This document shows positions 35,291 to 43,738 of a stretch of DNA of 64,000 nucleotides, one piece after another. The DNA is from an uncultured Phycisphaeraceae bacterium. Its GTDB lineage: Bacteria > Planctomycetota > Phycisphaerae > Phycisphaerales > UBA1924. Where the stretch lies: positions 43,605 through 107,604 of the forward strand of contig CALCCF010000041.1 in NCBI GenBank assembly GCA_937899905.1, given 5' to 3'. Made by a program: the position numbers and the translations under genes. A model generated the notes under the pieces. That model saw only the letters and a program-made list of their open reading frames with translations, was not told the DNA's origin and searched no databases. Within the stretch, counting starts at the first letter, position 1, and every line of letters begins with the position of its first letter.

Positions 35291-35379
35291 CCGAGTCAGC
35301 TCCGCGAAGTATCAGTCAGACCGTGAGTCACACAGACGTCTCCCCGGTTTGGTTGCGCTCATGAGGTGGACGGAGCTCC

Positions 35380-35385
35380 TATCCT
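35380..35385 (+). promoter_or_regulatory. Leaderless-type -10 of pheS
   Basis: TATCCT, CGATCC (6 nt), ATG; no SD. Confidence 0.5.
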
Positions 35386-35391
35386 CGATCC

Positions 35392-36456
35392 ATGACGAAC
35401 GGCCCGGACACCGCCTCACACTTCCTTGCAACCCTCGACGCCCTCCAAGCCGACGGCTTGGCCGAGCTCGATGCCGCCGGCGATGCGAACGCGCTGGAGG
35501 CATGGCGTGTCGCGTTCCTCGGGTCCAAGGGCCGGCTCAAGGCCGCGATGGCCGGCATGAAGGACGTGCCCAAAGAAGGTAAGCCGGCCGCGGGGCAGAA
35601 GGCGAACGCGGTGAAGACGGCCCTTGAGGGGGCGTTTGAGACCAAGGTCGGTGCGCTCGCCGGAGGTGGTGGCGCGAGTGGTGGAGCGATCGTCGACCTG
35701 ACCGAGCCAGGGCTGCACACGGCCAGTGCGCTCGGGCGGCGGCACATCCTGATGCAGGTGCGTGAAGAACTCGTCGAGGTCTGCGCACGCCTGGGCTTTG
35801 CGGTCGCGCACGGCCCGGAGCTCGAGGACGACGAGCACAACTTCGTGAAGCTCAACATCCCTGCCGATCACCCGGCCCGCGATCCGATCGACAACTTCTA
35901 CGTCGACGACCCCGCCAAGAGCGAGCGGCCGCGCATGCTGCGGAGTCAGACCTCGACCGTGCAGATCCGCACGATGGAGCGCGCGGTCAAGGAAGGGTGG
36001 GGCCCGCCGCTGAAGGTGATCTCGCCGGGCCGCGTGTACCGCCCCGACACCGTCGACGCGACGCACTCGTTCATGTTCCACCAGCTCGAGGGCCTGTACA
36101 TCGACGAGGGCGTCTCGATGGTCGACCTGAAGACCACGCTGCTGCAGTTCGCCGAGGCGTACTTTGGCAGCGGTGCACAGATCCGCCTGCGGCCTAGCTT
36201 CTTCCCCTTTACCGAGCCGAGCGCGGAATTCGACATGATGATCGCGCTGCGCCCGGGTGACGAGCCCGACTGGATCGAGCTGGGCGGCTGCGGCATGGTC
36301 GACCCCAACGTGCTCGAGGCCTGCGGTATCGACCCCGAACGCTGGAGCGGCTTCGCCTGGGGCTTCGGCATCGAACGGCTGGCCATGGGTAAGTACGGCA
36401 TCCCGGACATCCGCATGCTGTTCGAGAACGATCTGCGGTTCCTCAAGCAGTTCTGA
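35392..36456 (+). CDS. pheS: Phenylalanine--tRNA ligase alpha subunit
   Basis: Catalytic subunit of the (alpha-beta)2 PheRS that charges tRNA-Phe. 354 aa. Class II motif 1 lies around GRRHILMQVREELVEVCARL, motif 2 in RPRMLRSQTSTVQIRTM and the Phe-binding FHQLEGLYIDEGVSMVDLK, motif 3 in GFAWGFGIERLAMGKYGI. The N-terminal coiled-coil (DALQADGLAELDAAGDANAL) is present. pheT is not adjacent but about 20 kb away on the other strand. TATCCT ends 6 nt before the ATG, suggesting a leaderless mRNA. The GNAT gene overlaps its stop. Confidence 0.96.
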   Translation: MTNGPDTASHFLATLDALQADGLAELDAAGDANALEAWRVAFLGSKGRLKAAMAGMKDVPKEGKPAAGQKANAVKTALEGAFETKVGALAGGGGASGGAIVDLTEPGLHTASALGRRHILMQVREELVEVCARLGFAVAHGPELEDDEHNFVKLNIPADHPARDPIDNFYVDDPAKSERPRMLRSQTSTVQIRTMERAVKEGWGPPLKVISPGRVYRPDTVDATHSFMFHQLEGLYIDEGVSMVDLKTTLLQFAEAYFGSGAQIRLRPSFFPFTEPSAEFDMMIALRPGDEPDWIELGGCGMVDPNVLEACGIDPERWSGFAWGFGIERLAMGKYGIPDIRMLFENDLRFLKQF

Positions 36457-37004
36457 TGGCGGTTGGCGACGACGGCATCGAGGTGCGCCGTTTGGGGCCA
36501 GAGCACGCCGAGGCGTACGTCGAGGTCCGACAGCGCATGCTCCGCGAAGAGCCGTGGTCGTTTGGGTCAAGCCCGGCGGACGATCTCGATCGTGAACGGC
36601 GAGTCACTCGCGATCTGCTGACCAGTGCCGATTGGGCATATGTAGCTGCGGTGGACGCCGATGCCATCGTCTCGACGGCGAGGCTGTTCCGAACGAACCG
36701 ACCCAAGCAGGCCCACGCGGCAGCGATTGTGAGCGTGTGGACGGATCCCGCATATCGTGGCCGCGGCCTTGGCAAACGCGTCCTGCTCGAGGCGTTCGAA
36801 GTGGCGCGTGGCTGGCCTGGTATCGAACGGATCGAGTTGAGCGTCAGTGCGCGGTGCGATCCGGCCCGGAGGCTGTACGAGTCTCTTGGATTCAAGTGTT
36901 GGGGCGTGCAGCCCGACGCGATGCGGGTGGGCGGCGAGTCGGCGGCGGAGTACTACATGCAGGTGGCGCTCAAGTCCGTCGTTCGCTCCCCAAGCCGACC
37001 ATGA
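36456..37004 (+). CDS. GNAT N-acetyltransferase
   Basis: A 182-aa acetyltransferase. The CoA-binding motif is VWTDPAYRGRGLGKRVLLEA, motif B is DPARRLYESLGFKCWG, and the N-terminal strand EVRRLGPEHAEAYVEVRQRM is typical of Acetyltransf_1. Substrate unknown. The ATG shares one base with the pheS stop (TGATG), so it is translated from the pheS message. Confidence 0.85.
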   Translation: MAVGDDGIEVRRLGPEHAEAYVEVRQRMLREEPWSFGSSPADDLDRERRVTRDLLTSADWAYVAAVDADAIVSTARLFRTNRPKQAHAAAIVSVWTDPAYRGRGLGKRVLLEAFEVARGWPGIERIELSVSARCDPARRLYESLGFKCWGVQPDAMRVGGESAAEYYMQVALKSVVRSPSRP

Positions 37005-37059
37005 TGGTGCGAAAGAGGCCGCCGACCACGCCGAATAAGCGACACTGGTGGGCCAACCC

Positions 37060-37065
37060 TAAACT
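37060..37065 (+). promoter_or_regulatory. Candidate -10 of the PH-domain gene
   Basis: TAAACT about 30 bp before the ATG; no convincing -35. The mRNA would carry an SD (GGAGG). Confidence 0.3.
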
Positions 37066-37094
37066 GGCCTGAACAGAAGCGGAGGGGCCACCCG

Positions 37095-37670
37095 ATGGAC
37101 GAACAGCAGGACAACGCTCCAAAGACCGACGCACCCGAGGACAGCAAGCCCGAACGCGTCGATCGAGCCGCCGCCGCGGGCCTGCCCAGCGAGCACGGCC
37201 CGGAGGTGCGCGTGATCAAGCTGCGGCCGGCGATGTTCCGCGCCCGGCCGTTCTCGTTCATCGGGCTCGTGCTGCTGATGACGGCGGCGGGCGTGCTCGC
37301 GCTCTACGCGGCGATCCGCGACGCGCCAATCTGGCCGGCCGATGGCTTCTGGCTGATTGTCTGCCTGCTCGTGTTTGTTGGGGCGGCCATCACGATGTTC
37401 GTGTGGTACCTGCTGAAGCTGAGTGCATCCCTGGAGATCACCACCAAGCGCACGACCGAGAGCCACGGGCTGTTTAGCAAGGCCACCAGCGAGGTGCTGC
37501 ACGACAACATCCGCAACATCGCCGTCACGCAGAGCTTCATCGACCGCGTCTTCAATGTCGGCAAGCTCGAGATCTCCAGCTCGGGCCAGTCGGGCGTCGA
37601 GATCACGATGAAGGACGTCAAAAACCCACACGGTGTACGCGAGACCATCGACAAGTACCGCGAGCTGTAA
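37095..37670 (+). CDS. Bacterial PH-domain (bPH2/DUF304-like) membrane protein
   Basis: 191 aa. An acidic N-terminus, VRVIKLRPAMFRARPF, and two TM helices (FIGLVLLMTAAGVLALYAAI and WLIVCLLVFVGAAITMFVWY). A C-terminal bacterial PH-like domain follows (LEITTKRTTESHGLFSKATS, VLHDNIRNIAVTQSFIDRVF, the signature DIRNI-type helix). Role unknown; such proteins bind at the membrane surface. GGAGG upstream. Convergent with the M56 gene. Confidence 0.8.
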   Translation: MDEQQDNAPKTDAPEDSKPERVDRAAAAGLPSEHGPEVRVIKLRPAMFRARPFSFIGLVLLMTAAGVLALYAAIRDAPIWPADGFWLIVCLLVFVGAAITMFVWYLLKLSASLEITTKRTTESHGLFSKATSEVLHDNIRNIAVTQSFIDRVFNVGKLEISSSGQSGVEITMKDVKNPHGVRETIDKYREL

Positions 37671-37715
37671 AGCCCACGGCACTCTGGTAGCACAGGGAAT
37701 ACTGGGCGGCGTCGA

Positions 37716-39908
37716 CTAGCGGCTGGCCAGCCTTCGGGCGATGTCGACGACCACGCCGATCTGCTCGCGGGTCAGGCCGAGCCGCTGCAGGTACTTAGCC
37801 GTGCGGGGGTCGAGCTCAAAGCTGCGGCCCTCTCGGCGGATCTCCTCGACGATGCGCGGCAGCACGTCCATGACGGCCCGGATGTCTTCGCGGTCGATGC
37901 CCGCGTCGAGCAGTGCGCGGGCGATCCGCTCACGGACCATCCGACGCTCGTCGCCCGGGTCATCGACGCCACGCTCGCTGTCTTTGGCCATCTTCTGCTG
38001 CAACTCGACGAGCTTGGCCTCGGCCTCCTCACGGGTCAGGTCTCCGCTCTCGACGGCGGCGTTCAGACGCGCAATCACGCCCCGCCAGTCGACCTCTTTG
38101 CTGTCCTTCTTGTCAGCGGCCTCGCGCTTCATCGCCTCGAGCTTGTCCGCTGCTTGTTCACGCGTGAGGTCGCCGCTGTCGACCGCGGCATTCAGCCGGG
38201 CCAAGATGCCGTCCCAGTCCTTTTCTTCGTCTCGCTTCGCTTGGTAGAGGTCCTTGCCTGCCATGCGGCGCATCTCGCCGCGCTTGGCGTTTGCGTCTTC
38301 TCGGCTGAGCTCGCCCTTCTCGACGAGGGCGTCGAGCTCTTGGGAGGCTTCACGCATGCGGATTCGGAGTCCAAGGCTGCGCTCGAACTCCATGTACCGG
38401 GCCTTGCCGGCCTCTTCGGTCATCTCGCCGGCCTCGATGGCCTTGGCGATACGTTGCCAGGCCTTCTTGGCCTCACGCTCGTACTCCTTCTTCAGATCGA
38501 TGCCGCGCTCCATCTCGGCGAGCTTGGCATCGGCTTGCTCCTGCGTGAGCTTGCCGGCCAAGACCTCATCCGCCAGGTCCTCACGCACGATCTGGAGGTA
38601 GGCCTCGCCTTCGGTCAGGCCCATGACGTCCATTGCGAAGACCATGTCGATCTTGTCGTCGATCTCGTCGCGCACGTGGGCGAGCTTGGCATCCGCGTCC
38701 TCACGGCTGAGCTTGCCCGCATCGACGGCCGAAGCGAGCTCCGCTTCGGTCTTGGCCAGCCACTCGCTGGTTTCACGGGCCAGGTCTGAGCCCGGGAAGA
38801 CGGTGAGGTCGTAGAGGCTGCGCAGGTCTTCGGCGGGCGTGCCCACGAGCGCGGCCTTGCGGAGCACCTCGAGGGCCTTGTCTCCGTTCGAGAGCTCGTT
38901 GCCGGCGTAGGCGAGGCCCACAGCGCCGATGATGCAGCCCGCGGCGGCACCGATGGCCAGACGCCTCGAGCCGTGGCGCCGGGGCGGGCTCACGCCCATG
39001 ATTCGTGCGATGCGGTCCATGAGTGGTCCTCCGGTTGCCGCTAGCGCGGCGCGTTGCAGGGATTGGAGTTGGCCGTTCTGGCGACGCTCGAGCCGATCGG
39101 CTTCGAGTTGGGCCAGCGCCTCGGCGAGTCCTCGCGGGCTTGTGAGCTCGGCGGCGATGCTGTCGCAGCAATGCTCGCGCTCGTAGCGGATCTGTCGGCT
39201 GAGCCACCAGGTGGCGGGGTGGAAGAACAGCAGCGACTCGGCGATGGCCTGGAGCGCGTTGACGATCGGGTCGTAGCGGCGGATGTGCGCGAGCTCGTGC
39301 ACCAATACCGCGCGGAGCTGCTCGGGCGTGAGGGAGGCCATCGCCGAAGCGGGGATCAACACGACCGGCGCGAGCCAGCCGACGACCATCGGTGCGTGCA
39401 CCCTGGCGCTGACCAAGAGCCGCGAGCGTGCGGCCACGCCCATCGCTTGAGCGAGGCGGTCGAATTCCGCCTGCAAAGCCAACGGAGCGGTGTCAACGCG
39501 GGTGTGTCGCAGGCTCCACGCGTGGAGCCACTGCAACGCGAGACGAGCAAAGAGTGCGACAACGCAGGCAAGCCAGAGGCAGCCAACCCACCACTCGAGG
39601 TTCAGGCTCGATGGCGTCGCCGAGTTCAAGACTGCCTGGCCTGCTGCCGGCAAGCCCAACCCGACTCGCGGAGTGGTCGGGGTCCCGGTGCTCGCGGCGA
39701 CGGTCGTAAAGAGTGTCGCGACGAAGAGCAGCACGCTAAGCAGCATGGCGCCGCAGCAGACCCAGTACCGCGTCCGGCTCGCGTTCTGTCCCAAGATGCC
39801 GAGGATGAGCCAGGCAATGAGCCCGACAAGTGCGCCCTGCCACAGGAAGTGCAGCACCGCAACGCCAAGGCCCTGTGCCATCGATCCAAGTCCGAGCGGC
39901 TCGAGCAT
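37716..39908 (-). CDS. BlaR1/MecR1-like M56 metallopeptidase sensor with repeated helical tail
   Basis: About 730 aa. Four predicted N-terminal TM helices surround a zinc-peptidase domain with HELAH in VLVHELAHIRRYDP and WLSRQIRYEREHCCDSIAAE. After one more TM segment (GAAAGCIIGAVGLAYAG) come ~370 aa of charged helix built from six repeats of the pattern G-x-L-T/S-x-E-x-A-x-A-K (KLSREDADAKL, KLTQEQADAKL, DLTREEAEAKL), similar to SHOCT-type mini-helices. There is no penicillin-binding sensor domain, so the signal is different from beta-lactam. The start overlaps the blaI stop (TGATG). Confidence 0.85.
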   Translation of the reverse strand: MLEPLGLGSMAQGLGVAVLHFLWQGALVGLIAWLILGILGQNASRTRYWVCCGAMLLSVLLFVATLFTTVAASTGTPTTPRVGLGLPAAGQAVLNSATPSSLNLEWWVGCLWLACVVALFARLALQWLHAWSLRHTRVDTAPLALQAEFDRLAQAMGVAARSRLLVSARVHAPMVVGWLAPVVLIPASAMASLTPEQLRAVLVHELAHIRRYDPIVNALQAIAESLLFFHPATWWLSRQIRYEREHCCDSIAAELTSPRGLAEALAQLEADRLERRQNGQLQSLQRAALAATGGPLMDRIARIMGVSPPRRHGSRRLAIGAAAGCIIGAVGLAYAGNELSNGDKALEVLRKAALVGTPAEDLRSLYDLTVFPGSDLARETSEWLAKTEAELASAVDAGKLSREDADAKLAHVRDEIDDKIDMVFAMDVMGLTEGEAYLQIVREDLADEVLAGKLTQEQADAKLAEMERGIDLKKEYEREAKKAWQRIAKAIEAGEMTEEAGKARYMEFERSLGLRIRMREASQELDALVEKGELSREDANAKRGEMRRMAGKDLYQAKRDEEKDWDGILARLNAAVDSGDLTREQAADKLEAMKREAADKKDSKEVDWRGVIARLNAAVESGDLTREEAEAKLVELQQKMAKDSERGVDDPGDERRMVRERIARALLDAGIDREDIRAVMDVLPRIVEEIRREGRSFELDPRTAKYLQRLGLTREQIGVVVDIARRLASR

Positions 39909-40327
39909 CACAACGCCTCCCCGGATCCGCCCGGATCCTGGTCGGTCTCAAGGCGGTCCAGGAGTTCACGGATCTCACGGAGTTCATCGGGCGACGATGC
40001 CCGCAGCGACAGCGCTTGCAGCACCAGGTTGCCCGGCGAGCCCTGGAACGCCCGTTCGACCAAGTCGCTCAACAGCAGCTTCTGCGTCGAGTTCTTCGGT
40101 GTGGAGGCGCGGAAGACCTGTGGCCTCACCTCGGCGTTCTTCAGCAGAAGGCCCTTCTCGGTCATGATCTGCATCAGCTTGAGCACGGTCGTGTACCCGA
40201 CGCGCTGGCGCGCACTCATCGTGTCGTGCACCTCGCGCACCGTGGCCGAACCGCGGTCCCAGATCACGGTGAGGATGGCGAGTTCGGCCTCGGTGGGCCT
40301 TCGGCTGGTCTCTTGTGGCTGCGACAT
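39908..40327 (-). CDS. BlaI/MecI family repressor
   Basis: A 139-aa winged-helix repressor (PTEAELAILTVIWDRGSATV, VHDTMSARQRVGYTTVLKLM, MTEKGLLLK) with a C-terminal dimerisation/cleavage helix region. In the family, the M56 partner cleaves the repressor when it senses its signal. Here the two genes overlap. The ATG at 40327 is preferred over the TTG three codons earlier. An inverted repeat between -35 and -10 is the likely autoregulatory operator. Confidence 0.9.
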   Translation of the reverse strand: MSQPQETSRRPTEAELAILTVIWDRGSATVREVHDTMSARQRVGYTTVLKLMQIMTEKGLLLKNAEVRPQVFRASTPKNSTQKLLLSDLVERAFQGSPGNLVLQALSLRASSPDELREIRELLDRLETDQDPGGSGEAL

Positions 40328-40363
40328 GTCAGGCAAGCACCCTCACTGAGTAATCTCGGCCAG

Positions 40364-40391
40364 ATTATACGAAGGCTTTCGTCAGATCAAG
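40364..40391 (-). promoter_or_regulatory. blaI promoter
   Basis: A perfect TATAAT (40364-40369) with CTTGAT 16 bp upstream (40386-40391), about 37 bp before the blaI ATG. Confidence 0.72.
40369..40382. promoter_or_regulatory. Candidate BlaI operator
   Basis: ACGAAGG-CTTTCGT, an inverted repeat with one mismatch, fills the spacer between -35 and -10. A further CTTTCGT-type half-site lies about 20 bp upstream (40397-40405). It differs from the staphylococcal TACA/TGTA operator. Confidence 0.55.
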
Positions 40392-40612
40392 TGCCCAACG
40401 AAAGCCGATGTGTTCGCTCTATTTTAGGGGGGTCGTCCAGGCGGGTCCGTTCCATGGCCCTGGTTGTACGCCCAGGGCCTTCAACGTTCTCGTGTATCGC
40501 GAGGAACGCCGCGTTAGGTTCAGCCCTTGGCGAAGGGGTCCCGGACGCGAAGAAGCCGAACCATCGTCGGCGAGCCTTCACCGCCGAATCCGGACTCGCA
40601 GCTCCGGTTCGT

Positions 40613-40921
40613 TCAATCGTCTGAGGGTTCGCGCGGAACGAGGAGGCCTGCGATCGCACCCAAGGCTGTCGTGCCCATCGCGGTGACGACCTGGTTTGGC
40701 CCGTTCTCGCTCGTATCGAAGCCGGCGAACAGCAATGCGGTGATCGCGATGACCACCAAGCCCGCGATCACGATCCGGTAGAACACGCGATCGGTCATGT
40801 ACGCCGACTGCGAGAACTCTTCCATGGCGCGAACCGGATCGTCCTGGACGCGCAAGAGCAGCTTCTTGTCCGCACGCATCTCTCGCGCGAGCTGTCGTGT
40901 CGTTGCGATCCGTCGACGCAT
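40613..40921 (-). CDS. Small membrane protein of the trypsin-like cluster
   Basis: 102 aa from the ATG at 40921 (GGGGAG 7 nt upstream). A basic helical N-terminus (RRRIATTRQLAREMRADKKL), then SAYMTDRVFYRIVIAGLVVI opening two TM helices (IVIAGLVVIAITALLFAGF and TAMGTTALGAIAGLLV) with a short exposed loop. Unknown function. Last gene of a three-gene unit, 40 bp after the small 86-aa gene; the 222-bp gap to blaI (40391-40612) holds only an 8-bp hairpin at 40456-40479. Confidence 0.65.
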   Translation of the reverse strand: MRRRIATTRQLAREMRADKKLLLRVQDDPVRAMEEFSQSAYMTDRVFYRIVIAGLVVIAITALLFAGFDTSENGPNQVVTAMGTTALGAIAGLLVPREPSDD

Positions 40922-40961
40922 GAATAACTCCCCAGGGAACGAAGTCGCTCTCGTACTCGAC

Positions 40962-41222
40962 CTACTGCGCTTCGATGGCCCCAGATACCCGGGTGCGCAC
41001 CCGGACGCCATCGATCTCGGCCGGAATCTGATCCTTGGCATTCGCATTTCGAAGCAACACGAGGATGGCCTCTTCGCCCGAGGCGTCGGGGGCGATCATG
41101 CACCCCTGGACGCCCGCGATGCGAAGGAGCGCATCTTCATGCCGCGCGAGAACGCTGGCGGCATACGACACGGAACCCGCGTCATCCTGTTCAGGATCGT
41201 ATTCGATGCCGCCGCTGGTCAT
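40962..41222 (-). CDS. 86-aa protein resembling the N-terminal domain of trypsin-like peptidases
   Basis: 86 aa. The region LLRIAGVQGCMIAPDASGEE, then ILVLLRNANA and IPAEIDGVRVRTRVSGAI follows the alpha/beta pattern of a domain found fused in front of S1-type peptidases in other bacteria (LLAIPGVxGVGVG...VPxELDGVPV). Here it is a separate protein encoded directly after a trypsin-like peptidase gene, so it may be a trans-acting prodomain or inhibitor. GGAG 5 nt before the ATG. The recognition is by pattern only. Confidence 0.6.
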   Translation of the reverse strand: MTSGGIEYDPEQDDAGSVSYAASVLARHEDALLRIAGVQGCMIAPDASGEEAILVLLRNANAKDQIPAEIDGVRVRTRVSGAIEAQ

Positions 41223-41268
41223 GCTGATCTCCTTCTCTCTCTTGAGAGTCAGATTCTAGGAGAACCGC

Positions 41269-42432
41269 TCAGGTGTACAACTGCACGTTGAGCGCGCGAA
41301 GGACGCGATTGATCTTGTTACCGAAGGTGATTCCGCCACCGCCGGCGAACAGGAGCCCGACAGGCTGGCGCTGCCGATCCCAGTTCCAGATCAGCGAACC
41401 CGAATCGCCGCCCGCGCTGAAGGGGCGGCTGCCGTTGCCGCGAACGGCCATCTGATCCGTGAACACGCCCACGCGACCGCCCCCAAAATTGACGCGGATC
41501 GTCGCGTTCGTGCTGATGACGCGACCGGCCGTGAGCTGGGTGGTCCGTCCGCTCTTGCCGACGAGCTTGCCCACAACCGGGTTCGCGGGCCTGCGTGAGA
41601 CCCGGAAGAACCGCCGCCGGCCTCGGTAGATGCACACGAGCTCTCGCCGTACGAGCCTCGGGCTGGTCCATCCCAGGGCGCAGTCGACGTAGTTCTTCTT
41701 GCCGGTGAAGTCGATCTTGACCCACTTCTGGAGCATGGCGATACGGTCTCGCGGATCGCGCCCGCCATCGGCCGGGCCGGGCTGGAGGAGCATGTCTCCT
41801 ACCTTGGCGTTGTTGCTGTTGGCCAGGACGTGATTGTTGCTGAGGATGTACAACCGTCGACGGTCGCGAACCAGGCACCCGAGGGTTCCCGCGGTGATTC
41901 GCGGGTGCCCGACCGACACGCCGCCGGGAGCCGGACGAATCCTGAAGCGATGCGCCTCGGCGTCGATCACGCCAGTCGTGATGGGAACCACCGGGAAAGA
42001 GTCGTCCGAGGCTGCGCGCACGGACATGTCATCGAAGAGCGATCGGCGGAGAGACTCCTCGTCGGTCTGTTCGACGGTGAACACGCCCAGCGCGGCCTCT
42101 CCGGGCGGCACGAGCTCGTCTCCCAGCGGCTCGGCGATGGCACCGGCACCAACAACGTTTCCGGGGCCTTCGATGTCCTCAAGCGACTGCACACCGGTTC
42201 CACCGTTCTGCTGGAGGCGCATCGTGATCTGATCGAGGGCCTGCCGGATTGCGGGTGTCGCGGTGTCCTCATCGGCTTCTGTCTCAGCGCCCGCATTGCT
42301 CTCGGCTTCGCTGTCGAAGTCGGCCGAATCGTCGTCGAGGTCGGGTTCCTCGAACGCGTCGTCTTCGAACTGATCGCCCGGCAGGTCATCGGGCAACTCG
42401 AACGCGCCCGTGTCTTCGGTGCTCTTGCTCAT
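41269..42432 (-). CDS. Trypsin-like serine peptidase, apparently cytosolic
   Basis: 387 aa from the ATG at 42432 (AGGAG about 10 nt upstream). A very acidic N-terminus (Asp/Glu-rich, residues 1-60) without signal peptide, then a helical linker, then a chymotrypsin-fold domain. The triad is visible: His in LYILSNNHVLA, Asp in YVDCALGW, Ser in SAGGDSGSLIW. A Pro-Ala region and VGKSGRTTQLTAGRV belong to the second barrel. It is first in a three-gene unit with the 86-aa domain protein and a small membrane protein. Substrate unknown. Confidence 0.83.
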   Translation of the reverse strand: MSKSTEDTGAFELPDDLPGDQFEDDAFEEPDLDDDSADFDSEAESNAGAETEADEDTATPAIRQALDQITMRLQQNGGTGVQSLEDIEGPGNVVGAGAIAEPLGDELVPPGEAALGVFTVEQTDEESLRRSLFDDMSVRAASDDSFPVVPITTGVIDAEAHRFRIRPAPGGVSVGHPRITAGTLGCLVRDRRRLYILSNNHVLANSNNAKVGDMLLQPGPADGGRDPRDRIAMLQKWVKIDFTGKKNYVDCALGWTSPRLVRRELVCIYRGRRRFFRVSRRPANPVVGKLVGKSGRTTQLTAGRVISTNATIRVNFGGGRVGVFTDQMAVRGNGSRPFSAGGDSGSLIWNWDRQRQPVGLLFAGGGGITFGNKINRVLRALNVQLYT

Positions 42433-42766
42433 GATCTTTGTTCTCCTGGTACGTTTCGCGGTCTCTCCGGCCGGGCGACACCGCCCCGCCAGCCCGCTCC
42501 AACCACCGCAATCCGCAGGGCTCGGTGTTGGCCTCGGTGCCAGCAAACGCACTTTTTTCCTAATAGCTCGCGCAGCAGGCGGCGGGCCGGGTGTCCAGCC
42601 TCCGGGCGGGGACGCGTGGTGTCGGGGTCTCGCCCGGGTTCGGCAGGGAGCCGCACCGCCTGGCCCAGAGCGGCACTTCGGCTCGGGGGAGCGGGCGGAT
42701 TTCCTGGGCTGGGAAGTTGGGCTGGGGACTGCTCAGGCCGCGCTCGGGCCCCTATACTGGCCGCCT
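42433..42766. other. Divergent intergenic region protease/atpG (334 bp)
   Basis: Between the minus-strand peptidase gene and atpG. It contains a T6 run at about 42552 and the atpG -10 box; the long peptidase-side leader has no ORF with an SD and I see no clear promoter for it. Confidence 0.5.
42753..42758 (+). promoter_or_regulatory. Leaderless-type -10 of atpG
   Basis: TATACT, 8 nt, ATG; no SD. Confidence 0.5.
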
Positions 42767-43645
42767 ATGGCCAAGACCCGTGAGATCAAGAAGCGCATCA
42801 AGGCGGTCAAGAACATCCAGCGGATCACCCGCACGATGCAGATGATCGCGACCAGCAAGTTCGCCAAGAGCCAGAGCCGGGCCGAGGCGACCAAGCCCTA
42901 CACCGAGGGCATCTTCGAGCTGGTGCAGGAACTGGCCGCCACAGCCGGAAACGTAAGCCACCCGCTGATCGAGGGTCCCGTGGGCGGCTTCAAGGACGAC
43001 GCCCGGCCGCTCACACTGGTCATCACCAGCGATCGCGGCCTCTGCGGCCCGTACAACGGTTCGGTCCTCCGCACGGCCATCAAGCAGCTGCGGGCGGACG
43101 ACGCCGCCGACCCACGGGTCGAGGTTGTGGGCAAGAAGGGCGTCGCGTTCATGAAGTTCAACGGTGTAAATGTGCACCGCCACCACACGCAGTTCGGCGA
43201 CCGTCCCGAGTTCGAGGACGTCCAAGAGCTGGCCCAGCACTACATCGAGCTGTTCGAGGCCGGCCGGATCACCGGCGTCAACCTGATCTACATGCGGTAC
43301 ATCTCGGTCGCACGCCAGGCCCCGACGATCGTGCCGCTTCTGCCGCTCAAGCCGCCGGCCGTCGAGAAGCAGGAAGAGGGCTTCTCGGCCCAGTACGAGT
43401 TCAGCCCCGACGCCGAGGGCCTGCTTGCCGAGTTGTTGCCCGAGACGGTCAAGACCACGCTCTTCCAGGCGTTCAACGACGCGGTGGTCAGCGAGAACAT
43501 CGCCCGCATGGTGGCGATGAAGGCCGCGACGGACAACGCCGGCAAGATGGGCAAGGCCCTGAAGCGCAAGTTCAACCGCGCCCGCCAGGCCCAGATCACG
43601 ACGGAGCTGAACGAGATCGTGTCGGGTGCTGCGGCGCTGGGGTAA
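42767..43645 (+). CDS. atpG: ATP synthase F1 gamma subunit
   Basis: Central rotor stalk of F1Fo ATP synthase. 292 aa. N-terminal coiled-coil start KTREIKKRIKAVKNIQRITR with TMQMIATSKFAKSQ, central TLVITSDRGLCGPYNGSVL, and the C-terminal helix NAGKMGKALKRKFNRARQAQ followed by ITTELNEIVSGA. The ORF track begins 119 codons too early. No other atp gene is adjacent, so the operon is split. TATACT ends 8 nt before the ATG. A strong terminator follows. Confidence 0.96.
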   Translation: MAKTREIKKRIKAVKNIQRITRTMQMIATSKFAKSQSRAEATKPYTEGIFELVQELAATAGNVSHPLIEGPVGGFKDDARPLTLVITSDRGLCGPYNGSVLRTAIKQLRADDAADPRVEVVGKKGVAFMKFNGVNVHRHHTQFGDRPEFEDVQELAQHYIELFEAGRITGVNLIYMRYISVARQAPTIVPLLPLKPPAVEKQEEGFSAQYEFSPDAEGLLAELLPETVKTTLFQAFNDAVVSENIARMVAMKAATDNAGKMGKALKRKFNRARQAQITTELNEIVSGAAALG

Positions 43646-43661
43646 TACCGACACCAGATCA

Positions 43662-43738
43662 ACGAGCCCTTCGCGCGAGCGAGGGTAATGGACATGCGGA
43701 TACCCAGTCCCCTCGCTTGCGCGAGGGGCTCGTTTTTA
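43662..43738 (+). terminator. Large terminator hairpin between atpG and rsmD
   Basis: ACGAGCCCTTCGCGCGAGCG(AGGG) pairs with CCCTCGCTTGCGCGAGGGGC(TCGT), two mismatches in 24, around a ~25-nt loop, followed by TTTTTAT. It ends atpG. The TAA stop of the convergent rsmD (43736-43738) is formed from the T-tract. Confidence 0.85.

Noticed and set aside
40456-40479. GGCCCTGG/CCAGGGCC hairpin as terminator or attenuator
   Set aside because: Perfect 8-bp stem but no T-run on either strand and about 135 bp from the nearest gene end.
42540-42570. T6 run before atpG as a terminator for the divergent peptidase gene
   Set aside because: It lies upstream, not downstream, of that gene, and there is no adjacent stem.
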